From positions 6,832 through 70,831 of the forward strand of contig CAJUJN010000017.1 of the NCBI GenBank assembly GCA_910586775.1: DNA of 64,000 nucleotides, given 5' to 3'. Positions 41,100 to 48,676 of this stretch are shown in pieces (within the stretch, counting starts at the first letter, position 1; every line of letters begins with the position of its first letter). The translations under genes and the position numbers were made by a program. The DNA comes from an uncultured Acetatifactor sp. GTDB taxonomy: Bacteria > Bacillota > Clostridia > Lachnospirales > Lachnospiraceae. The notes under the pieces were generated by a model, which made no database searches, was not told the origin of the DNA, and was given only the letters and a program-made list of their open reading frames with translations.

Positions 41100-43430
41100 A
41101 TGGCAAAGCAGAGTTTTATTTATAGAAGGAGAGAACCTTCACTGGAGAAAGAAGTGACTTTATTCCGGAAGGAATTCCGGCTCTCGGCCGGACAGTTGCA
41201 TCAGAAGACAGAGATAGCAGTCACGGCAGATACAAGGTATATTCTGTATCTGAACGGCCGATATGTGTGCAGAGGGCCCGAGAGCGGTGATTCCTGGCGG
41301 AAATATTATGACACAACGGATATTACTTCGTATCTGCGGGAGGGTGTGAACTGTATTGCCGTGAAAGTGATTCATTTCCCTGTGGGTGACGAAGGAATAC
41401 AGCAGTTTGAGCTTGGGCCTACAGGGTTTGTCCGTTCTCCTTATGGGGGACTGTGCATATTCTGTATATCAGGAACGGAAATACCGGGTACGGACGCCGG
41501 GTGGAAATGGATGCAGGATGCTTCTTATGGTTTCAGGTCTTCCGTAAGAGCCAGACAGGCGGGGGATATGGAATACATCCAGGCTGCGTTGGCGAAGAGG
41601 GGCTGGATGGAAGCCGGCTATGACGACAGCGGATGGCAGGATGCGGTGGTGGTCCAGGAAACGGAGGACTGCGCCCGGGCATCTGTTTACGGAGTCCTGC
41701 ACAACTGGATCCTGTGTCCCCGTGATATTCCCATGACGGAAGAAAAAGAGATTTCGGCCACAGCCGTACATGAGAAAGGGACTGTGAAATTTGAAAATCT
41801 GCTCACAGGACGGCCGGTTGTGATTCCGCCTTTCACGGAAGCAGTGTGCGAGATTGATATGGGAAGACTGGTGACTGCTTATGTCGAAAGTGAGTATGAA
41901 GAAGGCGGCATGGGGCAGGCGGAGTATCTGTACAGTGAGTGCTATTATCAGGAAAAGGAAGGCAGCCTGGTGAAGGTCAGGCGGGACGACCGGGAAGGCG
42001 GTGTGCTGGAGGGAGAGCGGGATGAAATCAGCCTTGGAAAGGGGGATTTTGTATATGAACCCTTTGAATACCGCGCGTTTCGTTACCTGCGGCTGACTGT
42101 CCGGACAGAGGCTGAAAGCGTGGTTTTGAAGGGCATCCGTTTCCGGGAGACAGGATATCCTTTTCCGGTTCAGGCCTGTTTTGAGCCGGAGAAGGGGGTG
42201 CTGGGGCAGATTTGGGAGACCAGCCTTCATACGCTCCGCTGCTGTATGCAGGAGACCTACATAGACTGCCCCTATTATGAGCGGCTGCAGTATGGGATGG
42301 ATGCCATGATCGAAGCGCTGCATACATATCCCGTGCTGGGGGATGACAGGCTTGCCCGGAAGGCATTTCTGGACCTGGCGGGAACGCAGATGCCGGACGG
42401 GATGATTTACTGTAATGCGCCGGCAAATGACAGGCATGTGATACCGGCGTTCGGTATTTATTACATTGATATGCTGTATCAGCATTATCAGTATTTCGGT
42501 GACAGGAAACTGATAGAACGATACTGGGCGGTCTGTGCGGGGATTCTGGGCTTCTTTGAAAGAAATCTGAACCGGGAGTCAGGTGTGGTTTCGGGCAGCG
42601 GCTACTGGGAATTTGTGGACTGGACCGAGGAATGGAATGATTTCCAGGGAGTGCCTTGTGACAGGAGGGCCGGGGAAGGACAATATCTGTATACCCTGCT
42701 GTATGCCTACGGGCTGCTGCGGATGGCGCAGCTTACGGAGGCGGTGTACGGAAGCGGGGCCGCGCAGCACTGGAGAGAACGCCACCGGGAAATCAGAGAG
42801 CTGGTCAACAGAAAAATATGGAATCCTGCGAAGGGCTACTATCGAACGTCGGAGCAGGCTGAAAAGTATAGTGAACATGCGCAGGTGTGGGCAGTGCTGG
42901 GAGAATGCGTATCGGGGGAGGAAGCGAAGAAATTACTGGAGAAGATGCTTTCAGAGCCTGCCCTGGTCAGATGCTCATATTCCATGAAACATTATTATAA
43001 CAGGGCACTGGACATGGCGGGGATAAGTGGGGGAAAGGATAAGATGTGGCGCGAATATGCGGCTCTGCTGGAGAGCGGCGCCACTACCTGGCCGGAGGAC
43101 CCGGTGACGGCCCGAAGCGACTGCCATGGATGGAGTACGATACCGATTTATGAAATCTGTCATAACATTCTGGGAGTACGGCCCGGAGCGCCGGGATTTA
43201 CCTCTGTCCTGATTGAACCGGGGCAGTGGGAGCTGGGAAACGCGAAGGGGAAGGTCTGGACGCCGCAGGGCTGTGTCAGTGTGGAGAGATATGTGGAGAC
43301 CCGGAACGGTGTTTCCGGGGCAAGGATCTCTTTTGAATTTGAGAAAGAGACGTTAGTGACGGTGCGCATTGCAGGCCGGGATATACTGTCGGGCAGGTAT
43401 CGGTGCGGGGAGTGCAGCGCAGTGCTGTAG
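41100..43430 (+). CDS. GH78-family alpha-L-rhamnosidase
   Basis: About 776 residues from ATG 41100, where GGAGG lies 9 bases upstream; the open frame extends to 40986 inside the LacI gene but that part is not family-like. N-terminal beta-sandwich domains (FRKEFRLSAG, YILYLNGRYVCRGPESGD) precede the (alpha/alpha)6 catalytic domain: ETYIDCPYYERLQYGMDAMI, SGYWEFVDWTEEWND, ATTWPEDPVTARSDCHGWST, and a C-terminal beta domain. The acidic residues in these segments are the likely catalytic set. It removes terminal rhamnose from glycans or flavonoid glycosides. There is no signal peptide, so it is intracellular and matches an oligosaccharide importer. Confidence 0.88.
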   Translation: MAKQSFIYRRREPSLEKEVTLFRKEFRLSAGQLHQKTEIAVTADTRYILYLNGRYVCRGPESGDSWRKYYDTTDITSYLREGVNCIAVKVIHFPVGDEGIQQFELGPTGFVRSPYGGLCIFCISGTEIPGTDAGWKWMQDASYGFRSSVRARQAGDMEYIQAALAKRGWMEAGYDDSGWQDAVVVQETEDCARASVYGVLHNWILCPRDIPMTEEKEISATAVHEKGTVKFENLLTGRPVVIPPFTEAVCEIDMGRLVTAYVESEYEEGGMGQAEYLYSECYYQEKEGSLVKVRRDDREGGVLEGERDEISLGKGDFVYEPFEYRAFRYLRLTVRTEAESVVLKGIRFRETGYPFPVQACFEPEKGVLGQIWETSLHTLRCCMQETYIDCPYYERLQYGMDAMIEALHTYPVLGDDRLARKAFLDLAGTQMPDGMIYCNAPANDRHVIPAFGIYYIDMLYQHYQYFGDRKLIERYWAVCAGILGFFERNLNRESGVVSGSGYWEFVDWTEEWNDFQGVPCDRRAGEGQYLYTLLYAYGLLRMAQLTEAVYGSGAAQHWRERHREIRELVNRKIWNPAKGYYRTSEQAEKYSEHAQVWAVLGECVSGEEAKKLLEKMLSEPALVRCSYSMKHYYNRALDMAGISGGKDKMWREYAALLESGATTWPEDPVTARSDCHGWSTIPIYEICHNILGVRPGAPGFTSVLIEPGQWELGNAKGKVWTPQGCVSVERYVETRNGVSGARISFEFEKETLVTVRIAGRDILSGRYRCGECSAVL

Positions 43431-43817
43431 AGCGGTTAGGAATTGTCGGAAAATAACCGCTATAATTTGTTTAGGAAAAAGCCCGGAAATACAATAAAAA
43501 TTGCTGCAAACTTGCAGCGGTTATTTGTAGACGCTTCCTTAATTTCCGGAGCGGAGTGTTTGCTGTATGCGGAGAAGGGGCTGCGCACAATGTGCAGACA
43601 CAATAAGGATTTTGGATTTAAAAACGCGGCTGACAGGCTGTTTTGGAACCGGCAGCCGCGTTTTGGTTGTTTTTTCACATTAATTTATACTTATTTTATT
43701 GTATTTCCTTAAAAAAAGTTTACAATGTATAATGTCGGGTAGTAAATCAGTTTGAGTCATGACAGTGGAAAGTCCATGGAGCGGAGGGGCCATTGTCTGT
43801 CGGGAGGCAAAAGATAT
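43431..43817. other. Gene-free stretch after the rhamnosidase gene
   Basis: It has an AGCGGTTA / TAACCGCT hairpin right after the stop, a terminator at 43621-43664 and a TATAAT hexamer at 43728-43733 without a good -35, perhaps the promoter of the next gene. An 89-codon frame across it lacks coding character. Confidence 0.45.
43621..43664. terminator. Terminator-like hairpin downstream of the rhamnosidase gene
   Basis: AAAACGCGGCTG / CAGCCGCGTTTT is a perfect 12-bp stem (43621-43632 with 43653-43664) and is symmetric enough to work on both strands. Confidence 0.75.
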
Positions 43818-44210
43818 ATGAGAGAAAAATTACAGCGCTTTATGTGGGGGCGCTACGGAAACGACAATCTGAACCAGTTTTTACTTGCTGTTGCCTTTGC
43901 ATGTCTTATCATTTCGTTTTTTGGCGGAGGGATTTTCTACATACTGGCTACCGTCATAATGGTTTTTGCCTATTATCGAATGTTTTCCAGAAATGTCAGC
44001 AAACGCTCTGCGGAGAACCAGCAGTTTCTGAAGCAGAAAATGAAGGTCAGAAGCTTTTTCATCAAAAAGAAGCGGGAATTGGGACAGCGCAAGGTTTACC
44101 ATATCTACAGATGTCCTAATTGCAGACAGAAAATCCGGGTGCCGAAGGGCAGAGGCAGGATAGCCATCAGCTGCGGGAAATGCGGGAATGAATTTATTAA
44201 AAAAAGCTGA
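43818..44210 (+). CDS. Small membrane protein with C-terminal zinc ribbon
   Basis: 130 residues from ATG 43818 (GGGAGG about 12 bases upstream). A basic N-terminus precedes two close membrane helices (about 20-50: FLLAVAFACLIISFFGGGIF and YILATVIMVFAYYRMF). A basic cytoplasmic segment follows, then a zinc ribbon with CPNC and CGKC pairs (YRCPNCRQKIRVPKGRGRIA, ISCGKCGNEF). Such proteins are widespread in Lachnospiraceae but of unknown role. The zinc ribbon could bind nucleic acid or protein at the membrane. The DUF5685 gene follows after hairpin element C. Confidence 0.75.
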   Translation: MREKLQRFMWGRYGNDNLNQFLLAVAFACLIISFFGGGIFYILATVIMVFAYYRMFSRNVSKRSAENQQFLKQKMKVRSFFIKKKRELGQRKVYHIYRCPNCRQKIRVPKGRGRIAISCGKCGNEFIKKS

Positions 44211-44336
44211 AGCATGGCCGGGTATCCTGAGGAAGTGTTGTGGAATAAGTCAGTTGGATTCCGCACAGTTCTCAAAGGAGATGCCAGAAGATTCCGAATA
44301 TATACTCACGCTCGGAAACATTTGTCATTGTAAATG

Positions 44337-44401
44337 TATAACGAGTGAGCGCGTCCTTGATGCAGGGCAAAAGAGCGGAAAATGAATGCGCTCACGAGTA
44401 T
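44337..44401 (+). repeat. Dispersed hairpin element, copy C
   Basis: TATAACGAGTGAGCGC at one end and GCGCTCACGAGTAT at the other. TGAGCGC pairs with GCGCTCA perfectly. It lies 56 bases before the DUF5685 gene start. Confidence 0.75.
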
Positions 44402-44456
44402 GGCAGCGGGAAAACACAGGAAACAGGAAAGCTGCTTCAATAACACGGAGGTTTTG

Positions 44457-45311
44457 ATGTTCGGATATATCATTGTAAACAAAGCCGAAATGAAGTTCAG
44501 GGAATTTGATATATATCATTCGTTTTACTGCGGCATCTGCCGGGATCTGAAACGGAAATACGGTGTCCGCGGCCAGATAGCCTTAAGCTACGACATGACC
44601 TTTCTGGCGATACTGCTGACCGGGCTCTATGAGCCGCAGACCCGGCGGAGCAGCTGCAAATGTGTGGCGCATCCTTTCGAGAGTCATGAGACCAGGAATA
44701 ATATTTTCACGGAATATGCCGCAGACATGAATATACTATTTGCATATTATAAATGCCGGGATGACTGGGAGGATGAGCGGAAGGTCTGGAAGCTGCTCTA
44801 TGGGAAGCTTCTGGAAGGGAAAGCGGAAAAGCTGAAGGACGCATATGCGGAGAAATTCAGGAAACTGAATCTGTTGATGCAGGATTTCTCGTATGCCGAA
44901 AAATCAGGCGATGCGGACATTGATACGCTGGGGGGACTTTTCGGCCAGGTTATGGCGGAGATGATGGCTGTGCGGGAGGATGAGTGGGCGGAAAGCCTTC
45001 GCAGGCTGGGCTTTTTCCTGGGAAAGTTTATTTATCTGTGCGATGCATACGAGGATGTGGAGCAGGATATTAAAAAAGGGACCCCCAATCCTCTGAAGCA
45101 GAAATATGAGAGCATCGATTTTGAAGAAGAGTGCAAGACCATACTGATGATGATGATGTCGGAGTGCTGTAAGGAATTTGAGCGGCTTCCCATTCTGGAA
45201 AATGTGGAAATCCTCCGCAATATTCTTTATTCCGGTGTCTGGGGCAGATACGAGGCCGTCCGGGAGAAACGCAGGCAGGGAGCGGCGGTGGAAGCGTCAG
45301 AAGAGCAGTGA
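44457..45311 (+). CDS. DUF5685-family protein
   Basis: About 284 residues from ATG 44457 (MFGYIIVNKAEMKFREFDIY), with GGAGG about 5 bases upstream. The N-terminal FYCGICRDLKRKYG and the SSCKCVAHPF segment place Cys residues as in DUF5685. The middle is helical (DMNILFAYYKCRDDWEDERK), and DAYEDVEQDIKKGTPNPLKQ is strongly conserved-looking, reminiscent of the Asp-rich helices of all-helical isoprenoid-type enzymes, though that is only a resemblance. Function unknown. It sits between a zinc-ribbon membrane protein and a J-domain protein, which often accompany it in this family of bacteria. Confidence 0.8.
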   Translation: MFGYIIVNKAEMKFREFDIYHSFYCGICRDLKRKYGVRGQIALSYDMTFLAILLTGLYEPQTRRSSCKCVAHPFESHETRNNIFTEYAADMNILFAYYKCRDDWEDERKVWKLLYGKLLEGKAEKLKDAYAEKFRKLNLLMQDFSYAEKSGDADIDTLGGLFGQVMAEMMAVREDEWAESLRRLGFFLGKFIYLCDAYEDVEQDIKKGTPNPLKQKYESIDFEEECKTILMMMMSECCKEFERLPILENVEILRNILYSGVWGRYEAVREKRRQGAAVEASEEQ

Positions 45312-45428
45312 GACAGTTAGAATAAGTGGGATGCCGGATGAAGCGGTTTTATACAGCAGTGTCCTGGAGAGACAGCATATCTTGTATGAATCCTTCCGAT
45401 TGCAGCAGTCCCGGAAAAAGAGGCAGTT

Positions 45429-46208
45429 ATGTATGACCCGTACAGTGTACTTGGTGTAAGCAGAAATGCTTCCGAGGAAGAGATAAAAAAGGCATATAAG
45501 GCATTGAGCCGCAGGTACCATCCGGATGCCAATGTCAACAATCCCAACAAAGCCCGGGCGGAGGAGAAATTTAAGGAAATTCAGGCGGCTTATCAGCAGA
45601 TTATGAAGGAGCGGACTTCCGGGTACGGTGGCGGTAGCTATGGGAATTCCGGATACGGAGGGAATGCCTATGGCGGTTCCGGATATGGCAGAAGCAGTTC
45701 CGGTGGCGCAGGCAGTCAGGGCGAGGGGCCTTTCGGCGGTTTTGGGTACGGGCCCTTTGGGGGTTTTGGGGGTTTTGGAGGTTTCGGGGGCCAGGGACAG
45801 AGTACCGGATATGAGGAAAATACGTATCTACGCGCTGCAGGAAATTATATCCGCAACGGTTACTATAAAGAAGCCAGGACGACTCTGGACAATATGGACA
45901 GCCGTGACAGGAATGCCAGGTGGTATTACTACAGTGCCATAGCACATTCCGGCCTGGGCAACAGTGTGGCGGCTCTGGACCACGCAAAGCGTGCTTCCTC
46001 CATGGAGCCGGACAATCGGGATTACCGCAGTCTGGTACAGCAGTTTGAGAGCGGCGGCAGTTGGTACGAGCAGCGTCAGGCGGCTTACGGCTATCCAACC
46101 TTTGGCGGAGGAAACATCTGTCTGAAGGTGGTGATTGCCAATATGATCTGCAATGTATGCTGTCTTGGCGGCGGATGCTGCGGGGGACATGGGATGTATT
46201 ATTATTGA
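45429..46208 (+). CDS. J-domain protein with Gly-rich linker, helical repeats and Cys-rich tail
   Basis: 259 residues. An N-terminal J domain (1-65: YSVLGVSRNASEEEIKKAYK and the HPD motif in SRRYHPDAN) should stimulate Hsp70 ATPase. A Gly/Tyr/Ser-rich linker (about 66-130, repeats of YGG and FGG) follows. Then come two TPR-like helix pairs (about 135-205: AGNYIRNGYYKEARTTLDNM, YYYSAIAHSGLGNSVAALDH). The C-terminus ends in a Cys/Gly-rich hydrophobic tail (NMICNVCCLGGGCCGGHG). It lacks the zinc-finger and substrate domains of DnaJ, so it is a specialised co-chaperone. The tail could bind metal or be acylated, which is speculative. Confidence 0.85.
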   Translation: MYDPYSVLGVSRNASEEEIKKAYKALSRRYHPDANVNNPNKARAEEKFKEIQAAYQQIMKERTSGYGGGSYGNSGYGGNAYGGSGYGRSSSGGAGSQGEGPFGGFGYGPFGGFGGFGGFGGQGQSTGYEENTYLRAAGNYIRNGYYKEARTTLDNMDSRDRNARWYYYSAIAHSGLGNSVAALDHAKRASSMEPDNRDYRSLVQQFESGGSWYEQRQAAYGYPTFGGGNICLKVVIANMICNVCCLGGGCCGGHGMYYY

Positions 46209-46319
46209 ATGGGTTATAGAAACCTGATTATATTAGCGAGGCAGGAGCTGCCGCAGGCCCAGGGGTGTTTGGAGAGTAGATTACCGAAGCTGATCAGCTT
46301 TCGGTTTGAGAGGTGAGTC

Positions 46320-46868
46320 ATGTATTACGCAGCAGTGAAAAAGACAGACATAGCAAACGGCCCCGGTGTCAGGGTATCCCTGTTTGTCAGCGGCTGCACT
46401 CACAGGTGCAGCGGATGCTTTAACAGTGAGGCCTGGGATTTTAACTATGGACGGGAATATACGGAGGAGACAGAGCAGGAAATACTCAGGGCGCTTGCAC
46501 CGGATTATATCAGGGGATTAAGCGTGTTGGGTGGAGAACCCATGGAGCCGGAAAACCGGGGGGCTGTACTGCAGCTTCTTCGTGCAGTGAGAAGGCAATT
46601 CCCTGATAAAGACATCTGGTGCTATACAGGCTTTGATTATGAGAAGGATTTGCTGCGGCGGAGCGGGCATAGTGAGGATTTGCATAAAAGGCCTGCTGAG
46701 GATGAAATCATGCAGATTCTGTCCATGACAGACGTGCTGGTGGACGGGGAATTTGTGAAAGAGCGGAAAAATCTTCGGCTTGCTTTCCGGGGCTCTGAGA
46801 ACCAGAGGCTGATAGACGTACAGGCATCTCTGCGACAGAACGAGACGGTGTGCCTGACAGAATTTTGA
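46320..46868 (+). CDS. nrdG: Anaerobic ribonucleotide reductase activating protein
   Basis: 182 residues, a radical-SAM enzyme. The cluster motif CTHRCSGCF (CxxxCxxC) is near residue 26, with YTGFDYE and GGEPMEPENRG (SAM-binding GGE) also present. NrdG generates the glycyl radical on class III reductase NrdD for dNTP synthesis without oxygen. Length and motifs are complete. nrdD is not adjacent in this window, although the pair is often together. GAGG is about 7 bases before ATG 46320. Confidence 0.93.
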   Translation: MYYAAVKKTDIANGPGVRVSLFVSGCTHRCSGCFNSEAWDFNYGREYTEETEQEILRALAPDYIRGLSVLGGEPMEPENRGAVLQLLRAVRRQFPDKDIWCYTGFDYEKDLLRRSGHSEDLHKRPAEDEIMQILSMTDVLVDGEFVKERKNLRLAFRGSENQRLIDVQASLRQNETVCLTEF

Positions 46869-46908
46869 GATTGTTTTGTTATTAAGCGAATTTATACAGG
46901 CAGGAAAA

Positions 46909-46993
46909 GGCTGTCACATTGGAAAATCACCTGAAGCCGGGGGGCGGAATCTGAAATACCATGGCCAGGAAGAGGGGTTCGAATGTGACAGCC
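46909..46993. repeat. Perfect 12-bp inverted repeat with 61-base loop
   Basis: GGCTGTCACATT (46909-46920) and AATGTGACAGCC (46982-46993), followed by CTGTTTTT. It may be the nrdG terminator or a remnant of a palindromic insertion. Confidence 0.6.
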
Positions 46994-47025
46994 CTGTTTT
47001 TGAGGCGGCTTAAATGAAAATATTG

Positions 47026-47151
47026 CACTTGTGCGGTTGGATTCTTATTCGGGCATCCACCTCCCCTCCCGCATTCGGAAAACTCGCGCCTGCGTCTGCA
47101 TTCGCAGCCGCGTTTTGCTCATTTGGAAGTGGATTGCAGCCGCACAGGTGG
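47026..47151 (+). repeat. Dispersed long-hairpin element, copy F3
   Basis: Arms CACTTGTGCGGTTG and CAGCCGCACAGGTG pair fully when two G-U pairs are allowed; GGATT sits next to each arm in opposite orientations. The interior is GC-rich and itself palindromic in parts. Confidence 0.7.
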
Positions 47152-47243
47152 AAAATATTAATCTTTTACGCTGCCTGAATGAATGGAAGTGCCATGATAG
47201 TATGTTTGCCACAAATAATTTCCGTATTTGCAGAGGCGCGTTA

Positions 47244-47618
47244 TCACGGCATCACCTGGCCCTGCACATGGGTTTTGATGGCCTGGAAGCTTTCCTTGCT
47301 GATGACATGCTCAATCTTACAGGCATCCTCCACAGCAGTCTTTTTCTCAACTCCCAGCTGTATCAGCCAGGCAGACAGCAGTTGGTGCCTTTCATAGATC
47401 ATTTCCGCAATTTCCCGCCCGGAGGGCGTCAATGTGATAAAACCTGATTTATCCACGGTGATATGTTGTTTTTCGCGCAGATTTTTCATCGCGACACTGA
47501 CACTGGATTTCTTGAAGCCCAGTTCGTTTGCAATATCTACGGAACGGACCACGGGAAGTTCCTTGCTCAATATTAAAATAGTTTCCAGGTAATTCTCAGC
47601 CGATTCATTTACAACCAT
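47244..47618 (-). CDS. DtxR/MntR-family metal-dependent repressor (short form)
   Basis: About 124 residues from ATG 47618 (MVVNESAENYLETILILSKE), preceded by GGAG in the upstream ATGGAG; earlier in-frame ATGs lack family match. The winged-helix reads RSVDIANELGFKKSSVSVAM and FITLTPSGREIAEMIYERHQ. The dimerisation part has LGVEKKTAVEDACKIEHVIS with the Cys/Glu/His metal ligands expected of DtxR/IdeR/MntR. The C-terminal SH3-like domain is absent, as in MntR. It is divergent from feoA-feoA-feoB and likely represses it when Fe(II) or Mn(II) is plentiful. Confidence 0.9.
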   Translation of the reverse strand: MVVNESAENYLETILILSKELPVVRSVDIANELGFKKSSVSVAMKNLREKQHITVDKSGFITLTPSGREIAEMIYERHQLLSAWLIQLGVEKKTAVEDACKIEHVISKESFQAIKTHVQGQVMP

Positions 47619-47816
47619 AATAATCTCCATTCTTGTCAAAAGCCGGAAATTCGTACACAGGCTCCCGGTTTTCTGATACATCTTCAAACATTCCGCTTTA
47701 CAGCCGGACAATTCCGAAACCTACGCAGATTCTTTTTTCAGTATAGCATGAAAATCCGGTTTATGCAAATTTTTGTTTCCGCGGCAGTATATTTTGGAAA
47801 ATTTTAAATTTGGTTA

Positions 47817-47848
47817 TTGACAGCCAATAAATGTTAGCATATACTAAC
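47817..47848 (+). promoter_or_regulatory. feo promoter overlapped by a DtxR-type operator
   Basis: TTGACA (47817-47822), 17-base spacer, TATACT (47840-47845). The inverted repeat GTTAGCATATACTAAC (47833-47848) covers the -10 box. Occupancy by a DtxR-family dimer would block the polymerase. Confidence 0.7.
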
Positions 47849-47918
47849 TATTATAAGTAATAAAATACTTATGAACCGAGGGATAAATTGCAGAGAAAAG
47901 CGGAAGGGGGACTAAAGT

Positions 47919-48128
47919 ATGCCGTTGTCAATGGTTCGTGAAGGAGAAGATAGTGTGATCAAGAAAGTGGGAGGCAGAGAGGATGCCAGGAGGTTTCTGG
48001 AGAATCTGGGCTTTGTGGCGGGAAGTACGGTGACGGTCATTTCCCGGGTCGGAGGAAACATCATCGTCAATATTAAAGAGTCCAGAATAGCTATCGGTCA
48101 GGACATGGCCAACAGGATTATTGTATAG
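47919..48128 (+). CDS. feoA: FeoA-like protein, first copy
   Basis: 69 residues, SH3-like beta-barrel: EDARRFLENLGFVAGSTVTV, ISRVGGNIIVNIKESRIAIG. FeoA is a small cytoplasmic partner of the ferrous iron transporter FeoB. It is the first gene of the operon controlled by the promoter/operator at 47817-47848; GGGGG about 10 bases upstream may be its ribosome binding site. A second, distinct FeoA follows 78 bases later. Confidence 0.9.
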   Translation: MPLSMVREGEDSVIKKVGGREDARRFLENLGFVAGSTVTVISRVGGNIIVNIKESRIAIGQDMANRIIV

Positions 48129-48206
48129 GACAGACAGGAAGCCGGTATAGGCGGAAAATCCGACTTGAAGACTTTATTACGATGAACTTTAGAAGGAGCA
48201 GAGAGT

Positions 48207-48428
48207 ATGAGAACATTGAGAGACATTGCCTGCGGGCAGAGTGTCAGAGTAAAGAAACTGTCCGGGGAAGGGCCGGTCAGAAGACGTATCATGGATATGG
48301 GTATTACCAAAGGGGTGGAGGTATATGTGAGAAAAGTTGCGCCTCTGGGAGACCCGGTGGAGGTGACGGTGAGAGGATATGAATTATCCCTGCGCAAGGC
48401 AGATGCAGAAATGATAGAAGTGGAATAG
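48207..48428 (+). CDS. feoA: FeoA-like protein, second copy
   Basis: 73 residues, SH3-like: LRDIACGQSVRVKKLSGEGP, RRRIMDMGITKGVEVYVRKV and GDPVEVTVRGYELSLRKADA. This copy matches the classical FeoA pattern better than the first. AGAAGGAGCAGAGAG precedes ATG 48207. Tandem feoA genes before feoB are common in Clostridia and the two proteins may have different roles. Confidence 0.93.
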   Translation: MRTLRDIACGQSVRVKKLSGEGPVRRRIMDMGITKGVEVYVRKVAPLGDPVEVTVRGYELSLRKADAEMIEVE

Positions 48429-48472
48429 AGGAATCTGCTTTTCCGGTCTGCATCATTTTTTAGAGTATTTGG

Positions 48473-48486
48473 TTAGTTTATACTAA
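48473..48486 (+). promoter_or_regulatory. Second DtxR-type operator, upstream of feoB
   Basis: TTAGTTTATACTAA matches the operator at the first promoter (TTAGCATATACTAA) at 12 of 14 positions and again contains TATACT, although no good -35 box is visible. Confidence 0.6.
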
Positions 48487-48530
48487 TTATGTGTAAATAA
48501 AGCTAATTTAAAAAAGTCTTGGCTAACAGA

Positions 48531-48544
48531 TGCTCACGAGTATA
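48531..48544 (+). repeat. Solo half of the TATAACGAG-family hairpin element (D)
   Basis: TGCTCACGAGTATA matches the right arm of copies B and C; no matching left arm is seen upstream. Confidence 0.45.
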
Positions 48545-48676
48545 TTTATGCTGTATGTCGGACAGATTTGCAGCCATGTAATATAACAAAGTCGCCGGCT
48601 ATATTTTCGGCCGGGACAGACTGTTAAAGCTCGGCGGTCCTGAGTATAAAAAAGTATAAGGAAGAAGGAAGATAAA

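Larger units (their letters stand above)
46869..47243. other. Gene-free stretch between nrdG and the DtxR-type gene
   Basis: It holds a long-loop hairpin (46909-46993) and copy F3 of the ACCTGTGCGGTTG hairpin family (47026-47151). No convincing reading frame is present on either strand. Confidence 0.5.

Noticed and set aside
43443..43712. 89-codon frame after the rhamnosidase gene
   Set aside because: TTG start without Shine-Dalgarno site; the frame crosses a perfect terminator hairpin at 43621-43664.
47031..47447. 138-codon plus-strand frame over element F3 and the DtxR-type gene
   Set aside because: It is antisense to the winged-helix repressor and runs through the hairpin element; no ribosome binding site.
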